A DNA stretch of 30,907 nucleotides from a virus: positions 1 to 30,907 of the IMG/VR virus record IMGVR_UViG_3300009428_000039. One strand, written 5' to 3'. Positions 1 to 4,724 of this stretch are shown piece by piece (the stretch's first letter is position 1; every line of letters starts with the position of its first letter). The translations under genes and the position numbers were made by a program. Below the pieces are notes generated by a model. The model did no database searches. It had not been told where the DNA came from and saw only the letters and a list, made by a program, of their open reading frames with translations.

Positions 1-1
1 A

Positions 2-211
2 GATAGTACAATTATACTAAATGGCGTGAATATGGAAGCGTATAAATACTACATTAATGACTACACAAATATATACTATTGCTTAATGGTAGATATGGAA
101 GTTAAGTATACATTGGTTAAGAATGCCAAATATCCATCCTTAACTATCTTGGCTAAAGATGAAATGGGGGAAATGAATAAAACATTTATACCCTTAAAAA
201 ACAATAAATAA
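2..211 (+). CDS. Hypothetical protein, 5' end outside the window
   Basis: The frame is open from the window edge to a TAA at 209-211. Internal starts exist (GTG at 26, ATG at 32), but codons 2-25 read on without a stop, so the true start probably lies upstream. The visible part ends in a lysine-rich tail and has many Tyr and Asn residues in its first half. It has no recognisable motif, membrane segment or signal peptide. It is co-directional with the downstream genes and is followed by a small hairpin (216-229) and a tRNA-like element. I do not recognise the family. Confidence 0.5.
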   Translation, partial: DSTIILNGVNMEAYKYYINDYTNIYYCLMVDMEVKYTLVKNAKYPSLTILAKDEMGEMNKTFIPLKNNK

Positions 212-215
212 AACC

Positions 216-229
216 TTCCTAAAAAGGAA
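216..229 (+). other. Small hairpin before the tRNA-like element
   Basis: TTCCT (216-220) pairs with AGGAA (225-229) around an AAAA loop, five bases before the tRNA-like element. It has no U tract, so a processing or boundary role is as likely as termination. Confidence 0.35.
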
Positions 230-233
230 TGGA

Positions 234-290
234 TGGCGGGTAGCTCAATTGGAAGAGCCTAGGATGTGAGTTCGATTCTCACTCCGTCAG
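234..290 (+). tRNA. tRNA-like element lacking the anticodon arm
   Basis: The order of parts is that of a tRNA. There is an acceptor strand TGGCGGG (234-240), TA at the position 8-9 linker, and a D arm GCTC/GAGC (243-246/255-258) with loop AATTGGAA. Then comes only CT, a normal 5-nt variable loop AGGAT (261-265), and a T arm GTGAG/CTCAC (266-270/278-282) with loop TTCGATT. The closing acceptor strand TCCGTCA (283-289) gives 7 pairs including two G-U, followed by discriminator G. The 17-nt anticodon arm is absent, so it cannot decode. CCA is not encoded. It may be a tRNA remnant or a functional tRNA mimic, for example an RNase P or CCA-enzyme substrate. Confidence 0.6.
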
Positions 291-337
291 CAATTAATAA
301 CAAGTAAATTAATAATAACTAAACTAAAACAGAAATT

Positions 338-550
338 ATGAAAATCATTAAAATTATTGTAATATTAGGCATATTAGCCGTAGCATTAAACTCATCTGCA
401 AGTGCAGGACAGGTAGCAACAAGTAATTTGAATACTACAGAGTCAACTTACCCAGGTGGTAAGAAAAAGAAAAACAAAAGAGTAAAAAGAAAAAATAAAA
501 AAAGAAAAGCTTATTGCCACAGAGCAGCAAGACGAAATTTCGCAGGATAA
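338..550 (+). CDS. Secreted polybasic small protein
   Basis: This 70-residue protein starts with a clear signal peptide: M-K-I-I-K, a hydrophobic core (residues 6-17) and a likely signal peptidase I site after A-S-A (about residue 23). The mature part is a short Ser/Thr/Asn linker followed by an extremely Lys/Arg-rich stretch (about 41-70) with one cysteine near 59. No family is recognised. Export plus strong positive charge, three genes upstream of an endolysin, would suit a peptide that binds or disturbs the outer membrane or peptidoglycan, like phage disruptins; this is inference. The upstream sequence is A-rich with no Shine-Dalgarno. A terminator-like hairpin follows directly. Confidence 0.7.
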   Translation: MKIIKIIVILGILAVALNSSASAGQVATSNLNTTESTYPGGKKKKNKRVKRKNKKRKAYCHRAARRNFAG

Positions 551-558
551 ACATTAAT

Positions 559-586
559 AAGGGGTGCTAAATAGTACCCCTTTTTA
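559..586 (+). terminator. Rho-independent terminator
   Basis: AAGGGGT (559-565) pairs with ACCCCTT (576-582); G-T and CT/AG extend the stem inward to an AAAT loop. A run of T (581-585) follows. It closes the transcript of the secreted basic peptide. Confidence 0.75.
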
Positions 587-601
587 CAAAACTAAAAGAA
601 A

Positions 602-667
602 ATGAAAAAGTTATTAGAATACATATCAATAGTAATAATTTCAATAGTATATAGAAATAACCAATAG
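602..667 (+). CDS. Possible 21-residue hydrophobic micropeptide
   Basis: An ATG-to-TAG frame encodes M-K-K-L-L-E-Y followed by an Ile/Val-rich stretch and a polar end (R-N-N-Q). It sits after the terminator and ends 4 bases before the next ATG, the tight spacing of real genes here. The A-rich context before the ATG matches neighbouring starts. It could be a small membrane peptide or a leader peptide for the HExxH gene; equally it may be chance. Confidence 0.3.
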   Translation: MKKLLEYISIVIISIVYRNNQ

Positions 668-671
668 AAAT

Positions 672-968
672 ATGTGGAAAACAAAAGAATTTATGTTAGG
701 TGCTGTGAAATGGAAAGTAGTAATTGACAACAGAAAAATGGATGATCTTAAGACACTTGGTCTTACATCGTTTACTGAATCAACTATATATCTAGCAGAC
801 ACACATAAAGGTAAAGCTGTCCCTCAAGATTTGATAGCTCAAACATTCTATCACGAGTTAGTTCACGCTATACTTGATGCAATAGGACAGGATGAGTTGA
901 CTTATGATGAGAAAATAGCTCAAGGTATGGGACTGTTATTACATCAGTTTCAACAAACTAAAAACTAA
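672..968 (+). CDS. Small HExxH zinc-metallopeptidase-like protein
   Basis: This 98-residue protein has the zincin signature H-E-L-V-H at residues 61-65 inside a hydrophobic helix (F-Y-H-E-L-V-H-A-I-L). E80 in the following segment (D-E-K-I-A-Q) is a possible third ligand. Before it come a short beta-rich region and an 'STIYLAD' strand, an arrangement like compact ImmA/IrrE-type or SprT-like phage metallopeptidase domains. The HExxH pair would bind zinc and activate water. The substrate is unknown. It lies between small accessory genes upstream of the amidase. Family assignment is tentative, but the motif is unambiguous. Confidence 0.7.
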   Translation: MWKTKEFMLGAVKWKVVIDNRKMDDLKTLGLTSFTESTIYLADTHKGKAVPQDLIAQTFYHELVHAILDAIGQDELTYDEKIAQGMGLLLHQFQQTKN

Positions 969-972
969 ACGC

Positions 973-1104
973 ATGAAAGGAAAAATAATTACAGATTTAG
1001 ATGAACTTTGTAACTGTAAAATGTGCAATGGTAAAGGTTATCATAAACTAAGCTGTCCTAGCAATGCTAAGAAACCAGTTAAGACAAACGTTAACATTAA
1101 ATAA
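973..1104 (+). CDS. Small zinc-finger protein (43 residues)
   Basis: ATG at 973 opens a frame ending with TAA at 1102-1104, six bases before the amidase start. It reads C-N-C-K-M-C-N-G-K-G-Y-H-K-L-S-C near residues 13-28, resembling one half of a DnaJ-type C-x2-C-x-G-x-G zinc finger. The rest is Lys/Asn-rich. Tight spacing on both sides (4 bases after the previous stop) and the ordered cysteines argue for a real gene. A nucleic-acid or protein-binding zinc microprotein is likely; its function is unknown. Confidence 0.6.
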   Translation: MKGKIITDLDELCNCKMCNGKGYHKLSCPSNAKKPVKTNVNIK

Positions 1105-1110
1105 AAAAAG

Positions 1111-1731
1111 ATGAGTAAATACTTATATATTTTAGATGCAGGTCATGGTGGAAAATATCCAGAAGGGCATGCTAAAGCTGGGGAATATACAACTCCAGGA
1201 AAAAGAATGGTTAAAGATGACGTTGTTTTCTATGAAGGTGTAAATAACCGAGATAACGTTAAACGTATTATCGAAGGTATGGAAAAGGCAGGATTAGAAG
1301 CCATTGACATTATTAACGATTGGCGTGATGTTCTATTAAATGAAAGAGTAAGGCGAGCAAACGAACTTGGAAGAAGTCGGAAATGCGTCTATATTTCTAT
1401 TCATTCCGATGCAAATAGCAACGGCAAAGAGTGGAATCAGGCTAGTGGAATTGGTACATACGTGTACACTAAAGGAAGTAAAGCAAGTAACGATCTCGCT
1501 AAGTATATGCACCAAGAATTAAGCTGTAATTTCTACGGAGTTGCAAAAGACAGAAAGATTAAGAAATGCGCATTCTATGTTGTTAGAAATACATCAATGC
1601 CTGCAGTGCTTCTGGAATTAGGCTTTCATACAAACAGAGACGAGGTTAAACTTATGGCAGGTGAAGACTGGAAACAGAGAGTAGTCAAGTCAGTTGTAGA
1701 TGCCTGTAGTATATTTGAAATTAAAAATTAA
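1111..1731 (+). CDS. N-acetylmuramoyl-L-alanine amidase (endolysin, Amidase_3)
   Basis: A 206-residue enzyme that should cleave the amide bond between MurNAc and L-Ala of peptidoglycan during host lysis. Family landmarks are present: L-D-A-G-H-G-G with zinc ligand H12, the second ligand E42 in F-Y-E-G, the third ligand H98 in S-I-H-S-D-A, and catalytic E169 in L-L-E-L-G-F-H-T-N. The length fits a bare Amidase_3 catalytic domain with no separate cell-wall-binding domain. No signal peptide is visible, so it would need a holin or other route. The next gene starts 2 bases after its stop. A second lytic enzyme, a T4-type lysozyme, is encoded at 12844. Confidence 0.92.
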   Translation: MSKYLYILDAGHGGKYPEGHAKAGEYTTPGKRMVKDDVVFYEGVNNRDNVKRIIEGMEKAGLEAIDIINDWRDVLLNERVRRANELGRSRKCVYISIHSDANSNGKEWNQASGIGTYVYTKGSKASNDLAKYMHQELSCNFYGVAKDRKIKKCAFYVVRNTSMPAVLLELGFHTNRDEVKLMAGEDWKQRVVKSVVDACSIFEIKN

Positions 1732-1733
1732 AA

Positions 1734-2027
1734 ATGTCAAAATTAAAACTAGTAAAAGTTATGTTTAGTAATCCTAAATATAACTATGATACATTCATAG
1801 CCGCAAATAACACAGAGTCAAGTGCAAAAGATTACTTTGTATCTACTGTATTTAATTTAGGAGTAGCAAACGAAGATAATCTACAAGAATGTGTAGATAT
1901 TGAGTTTGATTCTAATGAAGATTCAGAAGGTTCAGATAAATGCGAATGCTTGTCACCTACATTTACACTATCACGAGGAGAAACACTCCGCACGTGTACT
2001 TATTGTCATAAATTAATTGAACACTAA
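1734..2027 (+). CDS. Hypothetical protein with C-terminal zinc ribbon
   Basis: This 97-residue protein starts 2 bases after the amidase stop. Residues 1-60 look like a small alpha/beta domain; a central acidic stretch (D-S-N-E-D-S-E-G-S-D) links it to a cysteine-rich tail. That tail carries C-E-C at about 70-72 and C-T-Y-C-H at about 89-93, a plausible four-cysteine zinc ribbon. I do not recognise the family. Co-transcription with the endolysin is likely from the spacing, but a lysis role is not shown. Confidence 0.7.
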   Translation: MSKLKLVKVMFSNPKYNYDTFIAANNTESSAKDYFVSTVFNLGVANEDNLQECVDIEFDSNEDSEGSDKCECLSPTFTLSRGETLRTCTYCHKLIEH

Positions 2028-2028
2028 G

Positions 2029-2080
2029 ATAATACTAACAAATTTAAACTAAATAATACTAACAAATTTAAACTAAATAA
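2029..2080 (+). repeat. 24-bp tandem direct repeat, about 2.2 copies
   Basis: A unit beginning TAATACTAACAAATTTAAAC is present at 2030-2053 and exactly repeated at 2054-2077. The period-24 match spans 2029-2080. It fills the gap between the zinc-ribbon gene and the next start. The unit is very AT-rich and resembles the A-rich translation leaders used here, so it may be replication slippage that duplicated a leader. Confidence 0.85.
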
Positions 2081-2081
2081 A

Positions 2082-2327
2082 ATGGCAAAACGTAAAAACA
2101 CTAATGATCTAGTAAAACATTTAATGGATTACTCTAAGACAGGAGCGATAGCTCAAATTGCAATTATAGAGGCTATAACTCGCTACGCAAAAGAATGTGC
2201 AGCAGTAACAGACCAAGACATAGAAGATAACTCTAGAAGTATGATATCTTACGAAGCTCTTCGTAGTTGGGGAGTAGAAACTCAAGAAAGAATGACTTTA
2301 TTCTTTGATAAAAACGAATTAGGATGA
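2082..2327 (+). CDS. Hypothetical protein, mostly helical
   Basis: This 81-residue protein has a basic start (M-A-K-R-K) and then predicted helices rich in Ala, Ile and Glu, with no cysteines in metal-binding patterns and no membrane segment. It is preceded directly by a tandem repeat and its stop overlaps the next start (ATGA at 2324-2327), so the two are translationally coupled. The family is not recognised. Confidence 0.65.
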   Translation: MAKRKNTNDLVKHLMDYSKTGAIAQIAIIEAITRYAKECAAVTDQDIEDNSRSMISYEALRSWGVETQERMTLFFDKNELG

Positions 2328-2560
2328 AAAATAACGATGGAATAATTAATTTTTTGTATTTTGGTCATAATTACTTACCTAACTTTATTTCTAAAGTATG
2401 GAGTGATAATCAAAACATAGCAGATCATTTACAATCTAAATTCAATGCAGTCTATGATAAAAAAGGAACAATGGCTTTCTTTAGTTGGTTTATGGAATTA
2501 AGTCCTACAAATAAAGAAATTTTAACATCATGGATTACAATAAACTATAAATATATCTAA
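2324..2560 (+). CDS. Hypothetical protein
   Basis: This 78-residue protein has many aromatic residues (Phe, Trp, Tyr) and starts within the previous stop codon. It has no signal peptide or recognisable motif. The pattern suggests a compact mixed alpha/beta domain. The coupled start supports a real gene working with the preceding helical protein. No function can be assigned. Confidence 0.6.
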   Translation: MKNNDGIINFLYFGHNYLPNFISKVWSDNQNIADHLQSKFNAVYDKKGTMAFFSWFMELSPTNKEILTSWITINYKYI

Positions 2561-2571
2561 AAATTTAAAAA

Positions 2572-2904
2572 ATGGCATACAAAGAAAGAGACTTCGTAGT
2601 AGATTTAATAACAGGTAAGATGGTTACTAAGACTGACAAAAAGACAGGAAAAAAAATTACTGACTTTATTGCAAGTAAACCCAATGTTAACCCTACGTTA
2701 GCACAATTAGCAGCAAAAAACCCAACATTAACAATGGATGACATTTTAATTATGGAGAGACTTCGTTGCAAAAGAGTACATCTAAATCCTACAATTAATC
2801 AAAAAGATGCAATTGAAAAAGAGGATTTAAAATATCACAAAAAAGCGCATAAGGCTCGTTTGTATTCTCTAGGAGTAGATCCTAAGAAGCAGATGAACGC
2901 ATAA
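2572..2904 (+). CDS. Hypothetical basic protein
   Basis: A 110-residue Lys-rich protein. The first 30 residues look like a beta-hairpin (T-G-K-M-V-T-K-T-D-K-K-T-G-K-K). The middle is helical (P-T-L-A-Q-L-A-A-K-N-P-T-L) and the C-terminus is strongly basic (K-K-A-H-K-A-R-L). The charge would suit nucleic-acid binding, but no motif confirms it. The start is preceded by AAAATTTAAAAA, typical of this genome. It is the last gene before the 1.1-kb noncoding RNA region. Confidence 0.65.
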   Translation: MAYKERDFVVDLITGKMVTKTDKKTGKKITDFIASKPNVNPTLAQLAAKNPTLTMDDILIMERLRCKRVHLNPTINQKDAIEKEDLKYHKKAHKARLYSLGVDPKKQMNA

Positions 2905-3041
2905 AGATAAGATAGGTACTACACAGTAAATCTGAGAAGTGTAGCTAAGTCATTCCAGAACCACTGAGCTGTATTAAACTACAGTGGATAGAAGGGATAA
3001 ACAAAGCCTGTTGTTTTACTAGTTTTCTCAAAACTAGATAT
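2905..3041 (+). other. Structured noncoding lead-in to the tmRNA
   Basis: No gene is visible. Three hairpins are: CTACAC (2919-2924) with GTGTAG (2939-2944); CCACTG (2961-2966) with CAGTGG (2982-2987); and CTAGTTTT (3019-3026) with AAAACTAG (3030-3037) around a CTC loop, ending 4 bases before the tmRNA. The last lacks a T tract and could mark the 5' processing site of the tmRNA precursor. Confidence 0.45.
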
Positions 3042-3404
3042 GGGGGCGTACTTGGATTTGACCGGGCGGGAAAGATCTATTATGATTTAGCAGCCAGTGA
3101 TGGCTTTAAACATCGTAGGTGAAATATAATAACTGGAAACGAAAACAACGATTTAATCGTAAATTCAACAGAGTCAGCAATGACAGAGATCATGTCTATC
3201 TTCGGATCAGATGTAGTGCTAGAATCACAAATGGCAACATTGGAAGCAGCATAGTACCCGTTTTTCCTAGTTTTTCTCAAAGACTAGGTGGTGGACTCAT
3301 ACAATCTGTATGACCTCGTGACCTTAACACATGAAAAAAGGGAAGCTATATAAAATCGAATGGTGAAGCGTTTTGGGACGAGGGTTCGAAACCCTCCGCC
3401 TCCA
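3042..3404 (+). ncRNA. ssrA: tmRNA (transfer-messenger RNA) with a 39-codon tag frame
   Basis: This is a complete one-piece tmRNA, which frees stalled ribosomes and adds a peptide tag. The acceptor stem pairs GGGGGCG (3042-3048) with CGCCTCC (3397-3403), 7 of 7 including one G-U, with discriminator A3404; CCA is not encoded. CTTGGATTTGACCGGG after the 5' strand matches the conserved tmRNA D-region. The T arm is GAGGG/CCCTC (3380-3384/3392-3396) with loop TTCGAAA. The tag frame starts at GGA 3135-3137 (G-N-E-N-N-D), resembling Bacteroidota tags, and ends E-A-A then TAG at 3252-3254, giving 39 residues instead of the usual 8 to 15 or so. A 10-bp hairpin at 3266-3288 belongs to the pseudoknot region. 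SmpB is not in the window, so host SmpB is presumably used. Confidence 0.9.
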
Positions 3405-3410
3405 CTGATA

Positions 3411-3443
3411 CCCAGGTAGTTACAAGAGCTACCTGGTCTTTTA
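3411..3443 (+). terminator. Terminator-like hairpin after the tmRNA
   Basis: CCAGGTAG (3412-3419) pairs perfectly with CTACCTGG (3429-3436) around a 9-nt loop and is followed by TCTTTTACTTT. It begins 7 bases past the tmRNA 3' end, so it may end the tmRNA transcript, shape its 3' end, or separate it from the structured RNA that follows. Confidence 0.6.
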
Positions 3444-3456
3444 CTTTAAGAAAAAA

Positions 3457-3954
3457 GTACCCATAGAACCTCTCCTGGTAAAGCTTCGGCTCAGTGATAT
3501 GTAATGGAGTTCGTGAGATAGGAGTCGGCCCTAATTCTCATCACTGGTATGTGCTTTCTCAACAAGCGATATACTACGGTCCTAAGTGAAAGTCAGGGAC
3601 CTGACGCAGGTAGAAGTATAAGCAGGGATACGTACTCTCTCAAATACCTTGCATTAGCATAACACGGTTATGTGAGGAAAGCCCTAGAGAAACCTGAACT
3701 ACTACAGAATACGTGTCAAGCTGCGATAAGCTGATTGAGGTGCACGTACCTACGAAATCAGATTTATTCTGTAATACGATATAGGAGTATACATGGTCTT
3801 GAAATCATCGAAGTATACTTACAATGTCGCACCGCCCACCAGACTTATGAGACGGGGAGATGTGACGTATCTAACCCAGGAAAGCTTGATCGCTTCCCTG
3901 GGTACTAAAATCCACAAAGCGTGGTACAAACTGTTAACATATTAGCAATAACAG
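3457..3954 (+). ncRNA. Large structured noncoding RNA, family unknown
   Basis: About 500 nt without a credible ORF, visibly richer in G+C than the flanking genes and dense in helices. These are a UUCG-capped AGC/GCT hairpin (3482-3491), CAGTGAT/ATCACTG (3492-3498/3540-3546), GTCAG/CTGAC (3592-3605), and CATAAC/GTTATG (3658-3663/3667-3672). A branched domain is closed by ACAGAATA/TATTCTGT (3704-3711/3765-3772), enclosing CTGATT/AATCAG and AGGT/ACCT. AGTATAC/GTATACT (3786-3792/3813-3819) and ACCCAGG/CCTGGGT (3874-3880/3897-3903) follow. GTACCCA (3457-3463) could instead pair with TGGGTAC (3899-3905), closing the whole RNA. Size, structure and position beside a tRNA-type gene in a phage recall GOLLD and ROOL RNAs; I cannot show homology. 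Confidence 0.6.
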
Positions 3955-4013
3955 TCCAAATTAGGCCCAAATTGCCAATATATTAACAATTAAAAATAAA
4001 CTAAAATAGTAGC

Positions 4014-4220
4014 ATGACAAATTCAGAAATACTAATGTACCAGAGCTGCAAAAAGCCGGTAGAATTAAATAACAATTGTAAAATTGAAAATGGTATTGAA
4101 AACGATGAAATTTTCACAATAAATACTGTAATAAAAGACTTCGAACAGCTTGAACTAGTTAACCAGTATGGTCAGTTTGTAATTATTAACCCTAATCAAA
4201 TTATCAATGAAAGTATTTAA
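4014..4220 (+). CDS. Hypothetical small protein
   Basis: A 68-residue acidic protein with two cysteines in the first third and an Ile/Asn-rich end (N-P-N-Q-I-I-N-E-S-I). No motif is recognised. The start follows ACTAAAATAGTAGC, an A-rich leader without Shine-Dalgarno. It is the first gene after the noncoding RNA region and overlaps the next gene by 14 bases. Confidence 0.55.
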   Translation: MTNSEILMYQSCKKPVELNNNCKIENGIENDEIFTINTVIKDFEQLELVNQYGQFVIINPNQIINESI

Positions 4221-4452
4221 AATATTAGTAGTAAGCCTTAACACAAATAGCTTCGGGTTACGTAGAATGGTAATTGTTGCAGAAGATGGCACTGCATTTG
4301 AAGTATATGCAAGTTACCTCAACACAAAAGAAGAAGGTGACTCAATGCTCCAAAATACTAACGGTTTATTTTCCGGGTGTGAAATGGCGGTTCAATTAGA
4401 CGATGCACCAAAAGAAGCAATTGATTTACTATTTAAAAACAAAAAATCGTAA
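4207..4452 (+). CDS. Hypothetical small protein
   Basis: An 81-residue protein with a predicted beta-rich first half (K-V-F-K-I-L-V-V-S-L, then M-V-I-V-A) and an acidic helical end. The start overlaps the previous gene by 14 bases in another frame, so the pair is probably translationally coupled. No known family is recognised and there is no signal peptide; the N-terminal strand is too short for a membrane helix. Confidence 0.6.
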   Translation: MKVFKILVVSLNTNSFGLRRMVIVAEDGTAFEVYASYLNTKEEGDSMLQNTNGLFSGCEMAVQLDDAPKEAIDLLFKNKKS

Positions 4453-4457
4453 TTATA

Positions 4458-4610
4458 ATGAATAATATAGAATATAGACTAGAAGAACTGCGTACAGAAT
4501 TACGCGCAGAAAGAATCAGTTATGAAGAATTAAGTGAATTACAATCCCTTGTTAAATACATAAATCCGGCAGATGTAGAATTACTAGAAGCTGCAGGTGT
4601 CCCCGAATAA
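4458..4610 (+). CDS. Small coiled-coil-like protein or leader peptide (50 residues)
   Basis: ATG at 4458 follows the previous stop by 5 bases. The product is almost wholly helical and highly charged (E-Y-R-L-E-E-L-R-T-E-L-R), with leucines spaced as in a short coiled coil. Its last codons, including the TAA at 4608-4610, lie inside the 5' strand of a stem that competes with the terminator before the DNA polymerase gene. A ribosome finishing this ORF would cover that strand, so the gene may double as an attenuation leader; that part is inference. Confidence 0.6.
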   Translation: MNNIEYRLEELRTELRAERISYEELSELQSLVKYINPADVELLEAAGVPE

Positions 4611-4692
4611 CCGTATAGCAGACCGGTGAACTGCGTAAACAAACACACCGTTTGGGTTATAAGGGGATTTGGTGATGCATTTCCCCTTTTTT
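4601..4692 (+). promoter_or_regulatory. Putative attenuator or riboswitch-like leader of the DNA polymerase gene
   Basis: Two exclusive folds share GGGG at 4663-4666. In the antiterminator, CCCC (4601-4604) and ATAACC (4607-4612) pair with GGGG (4663-4666) and GGTTAT (4655-4660) across a GA/AA internal loop. In the terminator, AAGGGGA (4661-4667) pairs with TCCCCTT (4682-4688) and runs into T residues. Inside the first fold, GCAG/CTGC and CGGTG/CACCG interleave as a possible pseudoknot. The layout is that of a transcriptional switch; ligand or trigger is unknown. Confidence 0.55.
4661..4692 (+). terminator. Rho-independent terminator before the DNA polymerase gene
   Basis: AAGGGGA (4661-4667) pairs with TCCCCTT (4682-4688), 7 pairs, followed by TTTT (six T in a row at 4687-4692). 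It lies 33 bases upstream of the polymerase start, so it must be read through, bypassed by antitermination, or followed by a new promoter. Confidence 0.75.
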
Positions 4693-4724
4693 ATTCAAAT
4701 TAATTACACTTAAAATTAAAAACT

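Noticed and set aside
2029-2080. CRISPR-like repeat
   Set aside because: Only two directly adjacent copies without spacers; it is a simple tandem duplication.
3080-3313. ORFs on both strands within the tmRNA (64 and 66 codons)
   Set aside because: They fall inside a region fully explained by tmRNA structure, start without the usual leader, and run in different frames from the tag sequence.
3566-3580. Stretch containing ACGGTCCTAAG, as in 23S rRNA, and CACCGCCC at 3829-3837, as in 16S rRNA
   Set aside because: Matches of 8-11 bases with no surrounding rRNA similarity are expected by chance; no rRNA gene is present.
3674-3712. RNase P-like words GAGGAAAG and ACAGAA within the large noncoding RNA
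   Set aside because: They are about 25 bases apart, far closer than the two P4 strands of RNase P RNA, and the rest of the conserved core is missing.
3457-3954. Possible group I or group II self-splicing intron
   Set aside because: I could not find the P7/R core of group I or domain V of group II, and the flanks do not join an interrupted gene.
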